Shown one piece after another: positions 16,603 through 26,805 of a stretch of 64,000 nucleotides of DNA (positions within the stretch are counted from its first letter, which is position 1; the number at the start of each line of letters is the position of its first letter). The notes under the pieces were generated by a model that was not told where the DNA came from, did no database searches, and saw only the letters and a program-made list of their open reading frames with translations. Made by a program: the position numbers and the translations under genes. Source of the stretch: Alteromonas indica (GTDB taxonomy: Bacteria > Pseudomonadota > Gammaproteobacteria > Enterobacterales > Alteromonadaceae); NCBI GenBank assembly GCA_003056425.1, contig PYVY01000002.1:124001-188000 (forward strand). Direction: 5' to 3'.

Positions 16603-19140
16603 CTAACCCGCTTGTTGCCTAAGTAGTACCAGTAACTCTGCTAACGGCATCGGGGCCGCATAAATATAACCCTGTACTCTGATATTGTTAAACCGGCGCA
16701 GGTAGGTAAGCATAGCCTGGGTTTCAACGCCTTCCACCACGATAGTTTTATCCAGTTCACTACACATATTAATAACGCTACTTAACAGTCCTTGCTCCTG
16801 TCCGGGCTGTTCGGCGTCAAGGGTGAATGCGCGATCTATCTTGATAATATTGGCCGGTTGTTTAGACAGATAGGACAAACTCGAGTAACCCGTGCCAAAG
16901 TCGTCTATGGCCACGTTGAAACCTTCGGCAATCAGCGCCCGTAAAATCGGGTCAATGCGTGTACGTTCGGTCATTACGGTTTCGGTTACTTCTACCGTTA
17001 ATTGGGCAGGTTGAATATTTCGCCGGGTGACCTGTTCGGTCAGCTTTTCTAAAAACCGCTGCTGTTGAAATTGCTGGGGTGAAAAATTTATCGCGATACT
17101 GATAGCTTGCAGGGCAGGGTGCTGCGCAATGTCACTTAACACCTTTTCACATACAGCGTCACCTACTTGCAGAATTTGCCCGGTTTGCTCGGCCACCGGA
17201 ATAAACACCGCCGGTGAAATAAACTCCCCGTTATGTTGCCAGCGCACCAAACTTTCGGCCCCGACTATGGTGTTGCTGGCGATGCAGTAAACCGGTTGGT
17301 AGTAAACCTGCAGGGCCTGTCGCTTAAGCGCTTTTTGTAGCTCTCCGCGAATCCACACTATTTGCTGGTACTGTTCGTCCATGGCGTTGTGGTAGAAACA
17401 TAGTTGGTTCGCGCCATGACGTTTGGCTTGGCCCATCGCAATCTGCGCTTGCTGGATAAGCAGCTTAATGTTCTGGTGCGGCTCGTCCTGCAAGGCAATG
17501 CCAATGCTGGCAGTCAGGTGGATATTGATCTCGCCCAATAAATAGACTTCGGCTATTTGGGTTAGTAACCCCTGCGCCTGCTGCTCGATGGTGGCCTTGG
17601 ACAGGTTTTCATAATACACCACAAATTCGTCATTACCGTAGCGGGCAATGAATGTGGCGTGGGTACAGTGCTGTTCAATACGCCAGGCTATTTGCGCCAG
17701 CAAGGCATCGCCCAGGCCATGGCCCAGGCTGTTATTTACCGCGCTGAAACCATCTAAATTGACGAACACGATCCCCGTAGAGTCGTGAACATGAGCGGCG
17801 CGGGATAACAATTGCCGGTGTAGCGCGTCTCTGCGTAATAAGCCAGTAAGCTCATCGACATTGGCAAGTGTCTGCAGCTGTCGACTTTGCCGGCTTAATA
17901 ACTGAGTTTTGGTAGACACAAGAATGAAAATATAGGTAAACAGCAGACTTAACCAAATTATGAACTGATTGATAACCGCGTGTTTTTGCAACGCGTTCTG
18001 GTTCCGTAAGAAGCTGTATACATTGTGCGTTACCAGGTCCTGAATAGGCACCTTTTCAATGGTGTAATACCGGTAGGTTGCCAGTAGCGCTTCCAGGCTG
18101 GTGATATTCTCGCCCTCACCATTGGTGGCATAAAGCATGTCGGGGGTAAGCTCTACATAGGTTTCATATGCGCTAAGATGTGCCACATAGCGTTTTTCAA
18201 TAAGCATGTTCATATTCAGTAATGCCACCACTATATACGAGGAGCCAGCCGCACTGTTTATTTTTGTAGTGATCATTAAAACAGGTACGGCGGAGCGCAA
18301 AGTATTGGCATTGGCGGCAAACTTGACGTGTTGGTCGGTATTTTTCAGCCATGCTGAAACCCCGGGGGTACTCAGATAACCGCCTTGGTGAAAATTCAGC
18401 GAAAAATCATCGCCTTTCACCACGTTCAGTGCGTCATCCAGTAATATCATGCCTTCAATCGCTTCAAAGTCTTTGCTGTAATAGGTAAAGTCGGCCGCTA
18501 ACATCGCCAACACAGCGTCTTCCGGTATACCCTCAGCGCGGTTTTTTAACCGTCTTAATGCATCGGTGTGATCTTCCAGGCTTTTATTTAGCAGTGCGCC
18601 AATTAACAGCGATTTATTGTTGGCATTTTGCTGCTCATGTTTCACATCTTTGGTGGAGGCGGTATGCCATACAATCAGGCCAATACATAACGACACCAGG
18701 GTGACTAGCTGAGGGGTACAGGGCGTGGCGGCAAAGCCCACCGAAAACCGGGTTTTCAGCACCATTACCAGCAACAGTAACAATGTGCCAATAACATAAA
18801 GGGTCAGGGCGAACGGGTTGTACAAGTCAGCGAAAACCTGCGCTCCGATTCGGTTATCGGCTGACAGCCATAAGGCAATGCTAAACACCAATAGCGCAGC
18901 GCCGAGCCACAACGCCCATAGCCAGCGCGGGGTGGGGCGGCGAAGCAACGCGAGAAATACGGCCGTAAAGAAGGATAGCAGCGTACTGCTAAGTGGAATA
19001 ACCGCTACCAGGGCGGCGGGGTTTAATAGCCTTTCGGCCATGCCCAATACGCTGATAATAGCAAAGAATTGTATTATGCTGGTAAATAGAGACTCAGCAA
19101 ACGCGCTATGGGTATAAGAACGCATGGGTAAAATGCTCAT
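16603..19140 (-). CDS. Membrane GGDEF/EAL c-di-GMP protein with degenerate GGDEF motif
   Basis: An 845-residue protein. About five N-terminal membrane segments (residues 18-160) are followed by a periplasmic sensor region (about 165-390), another membrane helix (IIWLSLLFTYIFILV), a GGDEF domain (about 430-590) and an EAL domain (about 600-840). The active-site loop reads GNDEF instead of GGDEF, so cyclase activity is doubtful. The EAL domain has ESLVRW in place of EALLRW but keeps NFSPQQF, DDFGTGYSSL, KIDRAF and VEGVET, so phosphodiesterase activity is plausible. It likely senses a periplasmic signal and lowers c-di-GMP, which would fit the nearby chemotaxis and exopolysaccharide genes. Confidence 0.92.
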   Translation of the reverse strand: MSILPMRSYTHSAFAESLFTSIIQFFAIISVLGMAERLLNPAALVAVIPLSSTLLSFFTAVFLALLRRPTPRWLWALWLGAALLVFSIALWLSADNRIGAQVFADLYNPFALTLYVIGTLLLLLVMVLKTRFSVGFAATPCTPQLVTLVSLCIGLIVWHTASTKDVKHEQQNANNKSLLIGALLNKSLEDHTDALRRLKNRAEGIPEDAVLAMLAADFTYYSKDFEAIEGMILLDDALNVVKGDDFSLNFHQGGYLSTPGVSAWLKNTDQHVKFAANANTLRSAVPVLMITTKINSAAGSSYIVVALLNMNMLIEKRYVAHLSAYETYVELTPDMLYATNGEGENITSLEALLATYRYYTIEKVPIQDLVTHNVYSFLRNQNALQKHAVINQFIIWLSLLFTYIFILVSTKTQLLSRQSRQLQTLANVDELTGLLRRDALHRQLLSRAAHVHDSTGIVFVNLDGFSAVNNSLGHGLGDALLAQIAWRIEQHCTHATFIARYGNDEFVVYYENLSKATIEQQAQGLLTQIAEVYLLGEINIHLTASIGIALQDEPHQNIKLLIQQAQIAMGQAKRHGANQLCFYHNAMDEQYQQIVWIRGELQKALKRQALQVYYQPVYCIASNTIVGAESLVRWQHNGEFISPAVFIPVAEQTGQILQVGDAVCEKVLSDIAQHPALQAISIAINFSPQQFQQQRFLEKLTEQVTRRNIQPAQLTVEVTETVMTERTRIDPILRALIAEGFNVAIDDFGTGYSSLSYLSKQPANIIKIDRAFTLDAEQPGQEQGLLSSVINMCSELDKTIVVEGVETQAMLTYLRRFNNIRVQGYIYAAPMPLAELLVLLRQQAG

Positions 19141-19510
19141 CTTAGCGCTGGTCAGCAGTGGCTATAAAACGCTGAATTCTGTCCCGCTTGCTCATCGAAC
19201 TCCTTTTACACATTAAATCGTGATAGATAGCGTTGGCTGTTAAACCTTAATTAACATAGTGCCAAAATATTTGCCTATAAGTAATAGACACAACATAGAT
19301 TGAGGTATTCAATTTTAGAAATTATCGGGCTCAGGTACATCCCGTAATACGTTAACGCTGCTGACAGTCAACGGCCAGGAGCTGGGTAGCTTTATAGGAT
19401 AGCTTCAGGGGTTGGCTTCAACGCGTATATTTATCAGGCTAACCAATTAGTTTTGTTCATAACACGTGGGTGCATTACACTTGAGCGGATCATTTTTTAC
19501 GGACTCACTC
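19141..19510. other. Divergent intergenic region upstream of c-di-GMP and phosphatase genes
   Basis: About 370 bp without a gene. It should hold the promoters of both divergent neighbours. No Pho box or other clear operator was recognised. Confidence 0.55.
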
Positions 19511-20953
19511 ATGTTTCAAAAACTTACCTTTTTATCTTTGGTAGGCGTAGCGGTATTACAAGGCTGTGCCCAAACCAATATGACTAATACTCCCGCACAT
19601 AGTGAAGCACCTGCAGCTGATACTCCCAAAAATATTATTATGGTAGTGGCGGACGGTATGGGGCCGGCATTTACCACAGCGTATCGTAATTATGCCGATA
19701 ATCCAGCTACGCCGGCAATCGAGCATGTTGTTTTTGACGATATCTTAACCGGAAATGCATCTACCTATCCGGCAAGGGTGTCGGGCTATGTCACCGACTC
19801 TGCGGCAGCGGCCACCGCCTTGGCCACGGGGGTAAAATCATATAACGGCGCTATCAGCGTAGATGAAAACAAACTTCCGGTAGAAACCGTGCTGGAGCTG
19901 GCAAAGGCCAGCGGTATGCGTACCGGTGTGGCAGTTACCTCACAGGTCAACCACGCCACCCCAGCCGCCTATTTGGCGCACAATGAAAGCCGTCAGAACT
20001 ATAATGCCATTGCTGATAGTTATTACGATGCCCGTATAAAAGGTCACTTTGTAGCCGACGTTATATTAGGTGGTGGTACGCAGTATTTTGAACGTAAAGA
20101 CCGCGACCTGGTGGCCCAGTTTATAGATGCTGACTATGCCTATGTTGATACCTACAACAAACTGGCTACGCTGCCAGCAGGCGCTAATGTATTGGGATTG
20201 TTCGCCCCGGTAGGCCTGCCGCCGGCATTAGATGATAGCCGCGCCCATCGGTTAGCCTACCTGACCGAACATGCCATAAAGCATTTGGAAAACGAGCAAG
20301 GCTACTTTTTGTTGGTTGAAGCAAGCCAGGTAGACTGGGCCGGCCATGCCAATGACATTGGTTCAGCCATGGCTGAAATGGCCGACCTGGCGGCCACGAT
20401 GGAATACCTGAAAAGTTATGTCAGTAGCCACCCTGATACATTGGTAGTGCTGACTGCTGATCACAGTACCGGCGGCTTAAGTATTGGTGCCAATGGGGTC
20501 TACGAGTGGGCACCAGAATATTTGCGCAGCATGAAAGCGTCGGTGGCAACCATTGCCCGGAATATGGCCGATATGCAGCAGCCACTGGCTTATGTGAGTC
20601 AACAGCTGGGTTTTGCGCTAAGCGAAGACGATAACAAACAACTGCAAAAAATTGCGGCCAGTAAAAAAGTGGCTGAACGGGAAGCCGGTTTAAAGCAGTT
20701 TCTGGACAGTAAAACAAATACCGGCTGGACCTCGGGCGGTCATACGGGGGTTGATGTCGAAGTGTTTGCCTTTGGTGCAGGCAGCCATGCCTTTACCGGC
20801 CAACTGGATAACATTGATATCGGTAATACGATGAAAGCTTTTGTGAAAGGCAAGGCCCAGGCAATCAGCACCCGTCCTGCACCGGTCTCGCAACCTGCCG
20901 ACAGCAAGGCAGAGCGCCCGTGTGATTTTAAAGAAGATTGGCGCTGCCTGTAA
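19511..20953 (+). CDS. Alkaline phosphatase (PhoA superfamily), lipoprotein
   Basis: A 480-residue phosphomonoesterase. The metal-binding Asp is in VVADGMGPAF (about residue 47), the Ser nucleophile in VTDSAAAATALATG (about 97), with further metal ligands in EASQVDWAGHANDIG, TADHSTGGL and GGHTGVDVEVFAFG. The N-terminus is a lipoprotein signal (LSLVGVAVLQGCAQ), so it is anchored to a membrane on the periplasmic side. The start was set at ATG 19511 because an earlier in-frame start at 19466 would bury the signal peptide. C-terminal residues include two Cys (RPCDFKEDWRCL). It likely scavenges phosphate; no pst or pho genes adjoin it. Confidence 0.93.
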   Translation: MFQKLTFLSLVGVAVLQGCAQTNMTNTPAHSEAPAADTPKNIIMVVADGMGPAFTTAYRNYADNPATPAIEHVVFDDILTGNASTYPARVSGYVTDSAAAATALATGVKSYNGAISVDENKLPVETVLELAKASGMRTGVAVTSQVNHATPAAYLAHNESRQNYNAIADSYYDARIKGHFVADVILGGGTQYFERKDRDLVAQFIDADYAYVDTYNKLATLPAGANVLGLFAPVGLPPALDDSRAHRLAYLTEHAIKHLENEQGYFLLVEASQVDWAGHANDIGSAMAEMADLAATMEYLKSYVSSHPDTLVVLTADHSTGGLSIGANGVYEWAPEYLRSMKASVATIARNMADMQQPLAYVSQQLGFALSEDDNKQLQKIAASKKVAEREAGLKQFLDSKTNTGWTSGGHTGVDVEVFAFGAGSHAFTGQLDNIDIGNTMKAFVKGKAQAISTRPAPVSQPADSKAERPCDFKEDWRCL

Positions 20954-20995
20954 GCCATTGACCCAGCGCCTATAGGGGGTTATTCCCTAAGCGGT

Positions 20996-21031
20996 AAAAA
21001 GCCCGTTCAGTTATGACTGAACGGGCTTTTT
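20996..21031. terminator. Bidirectional terminator between phosphatase and membrane-protein genes
   Basis: A 15-bp stem from AAAAAGCCCGTTCAG and its complement with a 6-nt loop, A/T runs on both sides. It serves the phosphatase gene (plus) and lies about 90 bp beyond the last gene of the minus-strand yjf-like cluster. Confidence 0.9.
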
Positions 21032-21120
21032 CTCAGGTTGAATGTCTCTATTGACGACAGTTTTCCAAAGACTGCCCGGGGGCCCGGCGGGCTTTCGTGG
21101 TATGCGCCTTGTTTTCCTGG

Positions 21121-21828
21121 CTACTGGTGATTCAAAAAGTTATCTAAATCTTCGCCGGTAATTTTGGCTATCTGACTGAATAAATACCATAAGGCCGTGA
21201 CCAGTAATATCATACTGGGGATCACAATCACCGGGTAACTTAGCGCTGTCATCCGCCCCAACTCTTCGGTATAAGCGGTAGTGCCGGGCTCACTGACCAG
21301 AATCACTTTTGCCAGAATGTAATTAAGTGCAGAAGATAAAAAGAACGAAGTGGCAACAATATACGAGCTATTGGCTACCTTACGGCGAAACTCCGGTTGC
21401 TTACCTTTACGATCCAGCGCATCGTTTAGCGCTGGCCAGTTGATAATCTGGTCGTTCAGGATCAGCATTTTTACCAAGGGTTTTTTCGTGTACTGAGTGG
21501 CGACCACCGCAATACCAATAAGCGCTGGAATGGCGGCCTCTTTAATGGCGATATACTCAGCAGGAAGCTTTAACAGGCTGATACCGCCGGTAAGCAATAC
21601 GCTGATTATTCCCAGTATCGAAAAGCCGTTTACTTTCCCCGACTGTTTGAGATCCCAAATGCCATACACAATAGGAAAGGCCAGGGCCGCTACTATACTC
21701 CAGGCCGGGCCAAGGTATTCCGGCGAACTGGTGTAACTCATTACGACTACAGGGATAACAATATTAAAGGCCAGATTGCCAAAAAATCCCTGATTTTGTT
21801 TTTGTTTCGTTTGTTCTGCCGAGGCCAT
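21121..21828 (-). CDS. Multipass membrane protein, VC0807-like
   Basis: A 235-residue hydrophobic protein with about six predicted membrane helices (for example NLAFNIVIPVVVMSYTS, SILGIISVLLTGGISLL, VIVIPSMILLVTALWYLF). The polar loop in the middle (INWPALNDALDRKGKQPEFRRKV) and overall layout resemble the VC0807 family of uncharacterised membrane proteins. It is the last gene of the minus-strand cluster, about 200 bp beyond the rhomboid gene. No catalytic motif was seen and its function is unknown. Confidence 0.6.
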   Translation of the reverse strand: MASAEQTKQKQNQGFFGNLAFNIVIPVVVMSYTSSPEYLGPAWSIVAALAFPIVYGIWDLKQSGKVNGFSILGIISVLLTGGISLLKLPAEYIAIKEAAIPALIGIAVVATQYTKKPLVKMLILNDQIINWPALNDALDRKGKQPEFRRKVANSSYIVATSFFLSSALNYILAKVILVSEPGTTAYTEELGRMTALSYPVIVIPSMILLVTALWYLFSQIAKITGEDLDNFLNHQ

Positions 21829-22031
21829 GACTACTTCACTTCGCTTGTCTTAAGAGCATTATAAAAAATCTGTATCCGAAGCACTGCCGGTACAATGGAG
21901 ATAGTGTATCAACCCAGCCGCTTAACCTCACCCGTGAATGCGCTAATGTGCGACGTATAGCATGCTATTGCGACAGGTCTAACCACTGATTGTAGCATCG
22001 ACCTGAGCCGCCAAACATGAAATTTGCGCCA

Positions 22032-22592
22032 CTATACTGTTTTGGTTGCGCCCCACTTCCAGGCCGCTAACAGGCCAGCAAGGAACCCGAATAAATGGTA
22101 TTCGTACGACACAAAACCTTTACCCGGCAATATGCCTATAAGTAAACCGCCATACAAAATTGCTACCAGTACGGAGATGATAATATAGGGTATCTTACGG
22201 GTTTTAAATCCGGCCAATAGCAAAAAGCCAAAGTAGCCATAAACAATGCCGCTGGCCCCGATGTGCACCGCTGAGCGGCCCAACAGCCATACGCCTATGC
22301 CTGACAACAGAAAAATGGTGACTGTTACCCAGCCGAATGTTTTATTACCCCATTGCAGCGTTAGCCACATGAACAGCATGAGCGGTACCAGATTGGTGGC
22401 CAAATGGGTAGGCGATCCGTGCACCCAGGGAGCGGTAAAGATATGCCACCACCCTGGCACGAAGCGGGGCAATATACCCAGCCCATTAAGCCCGCTGGCG
22501 GTCAGTAAGTTAATTATTTCAAGAATAATAAGTACAGCGGCAATGCAGGCCAGAAAACGCAACTGCTGTTTTAGTCTGGGAAGTTGATTCAT
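22032..22592 (-). CDS. Rhomboid-family intramembrane serine protease
   Basis: A 186-residue protein with six membrane helices. The rhomboid signatures are present: HLATNLVPL in helix 2 (oxyanion-side His/Asn), the nucleophile in [13 protein letters not shown] (Ser about residue 113) and the catalytic His in [11 protein letters not shown] (about 168). It should cleave membrane proteins within the bilayer. Its ATG overlaps by 4 bp the stop of the glutathionylspermidine-synthase-like gene, so it is co-translated with the yjf-like operon. That suggests its substrate or regulator belongs to the same membrane-stress system. Confidence 0.9.
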   Translation of the reverse strand: MNQLPRLKQQLRFLACIAAVLIILEIINLLTASGLNGLGILPRFVPGWWHIFTAPWVHGSPTHLATNLVPLMLFMWLTLQWGNKTFGWVTVTIFLLSGIGVWLLGRSAVHIGASGIVYGYFGFLLLAGFKTRKIPYIIISVLVAILYGGLLIGILPGKGFVSYEYHLFGFLAGLLAAWKWGATKTV

Positions 22593-23752
22593 AAAATTAT
22601 ATGCGGCACGTAGCGGGACAAGTCCTGGGTAATTAAAGACGTATCTTCTCTTACAGAAATACCAGCGGGAAGGTTATCCACCAGCCAGCTGCCAATAAGC
22701 GTATAGTTACGTTCGAATCGGGGAAGTGGATGAAAGGCTTGTAAAATAAATCCTTCTTCGCCGTAAGGACCGTCCGACAGGGTGCTTGTCTGGTTGTTTT
22801 CAATCAGCGAAATATTGGCACCTTCACGGGAAAACAGTGGCTTTTTAACCCATTTTCCGTCCAGTGAACTGGGCGCTTCGTCGGCAAAGTAGGCCGGTAA
22901 CAGGTTGGGGTGGTTGGGGAACATCTTCCATAATTGGGGCAATAACGCTTTATTGGAAATGATGGATTTCCACAAAGGTTCCAACCAGTTTACCTGCGCC
23001 TGCGCAAGCTCTGTGGCGTATGATTCGCGCAGCATAAACTCCCACGGATACAGCTTAAAGCAGTCGGTTATCGGTGCATCCGCCAAATCGGTAAATACCC
23101 CGGTGTCAGCCAGGCCAATATCTTCGATAAACACAAAATCCGCACTGAGCCCGGCGGCAATGGCGCAATCTTGCAGATACTGCACCGTCCCGCGATCCTC
23201 GTCGGTATCTTTGCAGCAGGCAAAATGCATCTGGTTAATCCCATACCACTGAGCGATATCTGCAAACCGGTATACCAGCTTCTCCTGCAAGGAATTAAAC
23301 TGGTCGCTGGCCCGGGGCAATTGCTGGCGGTCCACCTGCTGTTCCAGCCACAACCACTGCCAAAAACCGGTTTCATACAGCGAGGTGGGAGTATCTGCAT
23401 TATTCTCCAGCAATTTCGCCGGACCGTTGCCATCGTATACCAGATCTAACCGGGAATATAACGAAGGCGCGCCGGATTGCCAGGCATCACGTACTAGCTC
23501 CCAAAAAGGGCGGGGGATCTGAAACTTCGTCAGTAATTGTTCGCTGTTTACCACCGCATCGACTACCGCCAAACACATTTCATGCAGCTCGGCGCTGGGG
23601 TTTTCAATATCGTTTTCTATTTGCGCTAACGAAAACTGATAATAAACAGACTCATCCCAGTAAGGTTCGCCATACATAGTATGAAAGTGAAACCCATATT
23701 GCGCGGCCTGTTGCTGCCAGTCAGGCCGCGGGGCAAGTTGTCGGCGCAGCAA
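22589..23752 (-). CDS. yjfC: Glutathionylspermidine-synthase-like ATP-grasp protein (YgiC/YjfC family)
   Basis: A 387-residue protein of the family that includes the synthetase half of E. coli Gsp. It has an ATP-grasp fold predicted to form a peptide bond between a glutamyl-peptide carboxylate and an amine. Family blocks: [26 protein letters not shown] at the N-terminus, [20 protein letters not shown] (about residue 113), [11 protein letters not shown], and the Lys/Arg-rich ATP site [15 protein letters not shown] (about 304) with EEGFILQAF. No amidase domain is present. Translation begins at TTG 23752 directly after the TAA of the upstream gene; this keeps the conserved N-terminus. Its partner genes DUF1190 and DUF350 accompany it in E. 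coli too. The substrate is unproven. Confidence 0.88.
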   Translation of the reverse strand: MLRRQLAPRPDWQQQAAQYGFHFHTMYGEPYWDESVYYQFSLAQIENDIENPSAELHEMCLAVVDAVVNSEQLLTKFQIPRPFWELVRDAWQSGAPSLYSRLDLVYDGNGPAKLLENNADTPTSLYETGFWQWLWLEQQVDRQQLPRASDQFNSLQEKLVYRFADIAQWYGINQMHFACCKDTDEDRGTVQYLQDCAIAAGLSADFVFIEDIGLADTGVFTDLADAPITDCFKLYPWEFMLRESYATELAQAQVNWLEPLWKSIISNKALLPQLWKMFPNHPNLLPAYFADEAPSSLDGKWVKKPLFSREGANISLIENNQTSTLSDGPYGEEGFILQAFHPLPRFERNYTLIGSWLVDNLPAGISVREDTSLITQDLSRYVPHIIL

Positions 23753-24367
23753 TTAGCCGCCCCAGCCACTGGAACGAGAGCTGCTGCCCCAACTCGACTT
23801 TGCTCTGACAGAGCTGCCAAACCCACCCCGGCTCATCGTTCGGGTTACCGTAGGTTTAGGTTTAAACTGGGACGGGCTGACTTTATAGTTGCGTTTGCGT
23901 ATATCGCCGTTAAATACATGACCATCGGCAGACACCCAGCGCGACCTGAACGACGAATAGGGCGAGTAGGAGGTAAACAGCGGCTGGGAATAATAACTAC
24001 GCGGAGATAACAGCTGGCTCACCATATAACCGGCCATAAAGGGCATAAAAAAGCTGCCCGATTCGTTCGTTACCTGGCGACATTGGTTGGTGCCGAATTC
24101 ATGCTCGCAGTCATTTACCGTAGAAAACTTCGGGCTGGTTCGGGCCGCTTCTTCCACGGCTTGTTGATACGCCGCCTGACATTGGTCCCGGGCATCAGGG
24201 TAATCGTTGTTACAGTCATCGACCGACGTATAAATTTGCGCCTGCTGACGATCATCAGCGCAGGCGCTTAGCAACACACTGGCAATGCCCAGTGTTAAGG
24301 GCTTTACCGCAAAGGCCTTGCGCATGCGCGACAGGTCTATGTGCTTGGTGCGTTTTTGCGTACTCAT
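23753..24367 (-). CDS. yjfM: DUF1190 family protein (YgiB/YjfM)
   Basis: A 204-residue exported protein with a lipoprotein-like leader (LGIASVLLSACADD, Cys about residue 36). A conserved Cys-rich domain follows (DDCNNDYPDARDQCQ, NDCEHEFGTNQC), then an aromatic linker and a Ser/Gly/Arg-rich tail. This layout is typical of DUF1190. The gene is always found next to the glutathionylspermidine-synthase-like gene in enterobacteria, and here the two abut with no spacer. Role: an outer- or inner-membrane lipoprotein of unknown function in the same pathway. Confidence 0.88.
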   Translation of the reverse strand: MSTQKRTKHIDLSRMRKAFAVKPLTLGIASVLLSACADDRQQAQIYTSVDDCNNDYPDARDQCQAAYQQAVEEAARTSPKFSTVNDCEHEFGTNQCRQVTNESGSFFMPFMAGYMVSQLLSPRSYYSQPLFTSYSPYSSFRSRWVSADGHVFNGDIRKRNYKVSPSQFKPKPTVTRTMSRGGFGSSVRAKSSWGSSSRSSGWGG

Positions 24368-24380
24368 AGCAACCCCTTGA

Positions 24381-24797
24381 TTAATATGTCATGCAGGCAG
24401 CATTCAACATACCTACCGCAATAGACATTGCGGCCAGCATGGTGCCAGCAGACACTTCGTTGTTATTAATACGTTCGGCAATACGTGGCATAAAGCTAAA
24501 GCGTAACAGCGCAAAAGCCAACGACTGGGCAATAATCGCCACCACGCCCCAGATAGCAAAATCAATCACCGACAACGAATTAGATGCAGCGCCGGATAAA
24601 GCAATTGAAAAGCCGATAATTGCACCGCCAAAACCTATTGCTGCCGCCACATTTTTATCTTCTTTAACCAGTTTCCACTCGTCATGGGGGGTAACCATTG
24701 CGTAGACGAATTTAAAAATAAACAAAAATATTACCGAGAGTACAAAATACAGGGCAAAGTTATCCAACCCCGCCAGTGATGCCATGATGGTATCCAT
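24381..24797 (-). CDS. yjfL: DUF350 membrane protein (YjfL)
   Basis: A 138-residue inner-membrane protein with about four helices (NFALYFVLSVIFLFIFKFVYAM, VAAAIGFGGAIIGFSIALSG, FAIWGVVAIIAQSLAF, GTMLAAMSIAVGMLNAACM). AIGFGGAIIGFSIALSGA is the DUF350 hallmark. It lies 13 bp from the DUF1190 gene and 11 bp from the DUF2491 gene. Domain-context studies place DUF350 with PspA-type membrane-stress proteins; its biochemical role is unknown. Confidence 0.9.
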   Translation of the reverse strand: MDTIMASLAGLDNFALYFVLSVIFLFIFKFVYAMVTPHDEWKLVKEDKNVAAAIGFGGAIIGFSIALSGAASNSLSVIDFAIWGVVAIIAQSLAFALLRFSFMPRIAERINNNEVSAGTMLAAMSIAVGMLNAACMTY

Positions 24798-24808
24798 ACA
24801 AATGTCCT

Positions 24809-25456
24809 TTAGCCGTTAATTGTTATATCAGAAGGCTGAATATCAAAGCCGGTGCTGATCACCAGGCAACGGTCTTTGTTATTGCCAATAATTTTTTCTT
24901 CACCTGCCACCAGCAATGACTCAAAGCGGTCATTATCCAGGGGCCGTTCGTACAGCATCATAAACTGGTCGGTTGTGCTGGTGTCGCCATCTTCCTCATA
25001 GGTTTTCTCGGTCACCGCAACCGGGGGCGAGGTATCCCCCACTGCGTCCCATACCCGTGTATAGGTATGCCCGTTAAGGCTATAAGTAGGTTGTGAAATC
25101 AGGTTATCCAGACTATCACGCCATTGGGCATCGCTGCCAATTGTACGGGTTTCATAAAAATGCCAGAGTTTTACGTCGGTAATGTGGTTTTCGGTCAGTC
25201 CACCGTCGGTCACTACCTGTAAAAAGGCTTCATCATCGGTATAAAACCGCAGCAACGTACCGCCTGAATCAAGTTCTGCCTGGCCTACCGCCTGGATAAG
25301 CTGCGAGCGGGCGCAGCCTTCAATAGTTAATTCAGGTTCAATCAGGCGTAGTTTCAGGTCAGCCAGTTCAAACGAACCGCCTAAATACAAGCCCATGATC
25401 TCGGGTGCGGTTGGCTTTTGGGGGGCTTTTTTACCACCAAATAGTTTACTGAACAT
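24809..25456 (-). CDS. yjfK: DUF2491 family protein (YjfK)
   Basis: A 215-residue cytosolic protein without signal peptide or membrane segment. The N-terminus (FSKLFGGKKAP) is basic and the remainder acidic and beta-rich (LRFYTDDEAFLQVVTDGG, VKLWHFYETRTIG). Size, composition and position between the DUF350 gene and the PspA side of the cluster match YjfK. No catalytic motif was recognised. Confidence 0.82.
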   Translation of the reverse strand: MFSKLFGGKKAPQKPTAPEIMGLYLGGSFELADLKLRLIEPELTIEGCARSQLIQAVGQAELDSGGTLLRFYTDDEAFLQVVTDGGLTENHITDVKLWHFYETRTIGSDAQWRDSLDNLISQPTYSLNGHTYTRVWDAVGDTSPPVAVTEKTYEEDGDTSTTDQFMMLYERPLDNDRFESLLVAGEEKIIGNNKDRCLVISTGFDIQPSDITING

Positions 25457-25487
25457 GGTGCAGGCTCCTGTTAATGTCGAACTGGCA

Positions 25488-26567
25488 TTAGCCAGCCAGT
25501 TTTGACCAATCGATATTGTGAATGCGATTACCGGCGATATAAAAAATGGTGTCTTTGGGCGACAAAGTGTCGTCGAACTCTGGGTTTACCACCATTTTCT
25601 GATATACGCCACCCGGCGCATAACCAATGAAAATAGCATCGTAATGTTTTTTCAGGCCAATAAATAGCTGGCCTACCGTCATGCTGGCGCAATGCGCTGG
25701 CAGACCTACAGAGAACTGCGCCTGGCCAGCATCTACGCTTAACAAGTCGTGGTGCAGCATACTCGAGCCGGGATCAAACACAGATTTGGCCAGCATTTCT
25801 ACCGCCACACTGGGCGTACATTCTACATTTGGGCAATGGGTTTTTAGCAGGTTAACCAGTGAGTCGTCGGTAAAATATGCTACCTGATGGGCATTGGGGT
25901 TACGCTGAGTACAATACAAAGCCGTGGTCAGGGTAACGTCATCTTGCGGGTTATCAATCAAAATTACCCCGGCGCTAGCCACGCAGGCCCGGTCCATGTC
26001 ACTGTCTTTGTTAAACGATTCCACATGTACAAATTCAACCTGTCCGGGCATAGGATTGGTGATATCAGCTTTCACACACAAGACAATGTCGGGCCGGTCG
26101 GGTACCGCTTCTCGCTCTTTTAATAATAAATCGAGCAATAGCATGGTTTTTTGTTCATTCCAGCCAATCACCAGAATATGGTTTTGCACGTGCAACGGCT
26201 TCATTCCTGTTAATCCTTTTTGCCACTGATTACTTACCCAGGCCGCTACCCGGCCAATGACCATCGCAAATATACTCAAACCCGCCGGAATGACATACAA
26301 GGCGACAATAAGTTTGCCAACTGACGATTGCGGCGACAAATCGCCATAACCTACGGTAGAGGCAGTCACCGCCAGCCAGTAAATAAAATCAAGCTGGCCT
26401 ACCAGGATGGTTTCACCGGCGGCTAACAGCATAAGATAGCTGGTTACCCCGTAAATCAGGGTAATCACTAAAATGGTATACCAACGCGACTCGCTAAAGT
26501 AACGCAGCATGAGTTTTCTGATGTAAACCCATGAACCTATCGGGGGGGTAACGTCCTGTCTGCTCAA
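25488..26567 (-). CDS. Two-helix potassium channel with RCK/TrkA-N domain
   Basis: A 359-residue ion channel. Membrane helix 1 (WYTILVITLIYGVTSYLMLLA, about 31-51), pore loop with the K+ selectivity filter TVGYGD (about 92-97) and helix 2 (LIVALYVIPAGLSIFAMVI) are followed by a cytosolic regulator-of-conductance domain beginning HVQNHILVIGWNEQ (about 127). The GxGxxG of the NAD-binding loop is poorly kept, so ligand gating may differ. In E. coli yjf operons no channel sits between yjfJ and yjfK, so this is an extra module. A hairpin at 26806-26831 lies upstream. It probably couples ion flux to the PspA-type stress response. Confidence 0.88.
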   Translation of the reverse strand: MSRQDVTPPIGSWVYIRKLMLRYFSESRWYTILVITLIYGVTSYLMLLAAGETILVGQLDFIYWLAVTASTVGYGDLSPQSSVGKLIVALYVIPAGLSIFAMVIGRVAAWVSNQWQKGLTGMKPLHVQNHILVIGWNEQKTMLLLDLLLKEREAVPDRPDIVLCVKADITNPMPGQVEFVHVESFNKDSDMDRACVASAGVILIDNPQDDVTLTTALYCTQRNPNAHQVAYFTDDSLVNLLKTHCPNVECTPSVAVEMLAKSVFDPGSSMLHHDLLSVDAGQAQFSVGLPAHCASMTVGQLFIGLKKHYDAIFIGYAPGGVYQKMVVNPEFDDTLSPKDTIFYIAGNRIHNIDWSKLAG

Positions 26568-26805
26568 TGAATATCTTCTCAGTGTGTCGGATTATGCTCT
26601 GTTTGTTCTATCAGGCTATCGCTGGAAGCATGAATAAGCCGGCCGGTATGCAACCCACCGGGCAACGATGCACGATGCCTTATTCCTTATGCAATGATAA
26701 CCTGCCTGAAAAGGTATAGTAATACTGTACATGCGCTTGTGTAAATGTCAGCGGCCCGGTCACCGTTGGTCAGCCCGCCCGCTCATGCAACGGCGCACCA
26801 TAACA

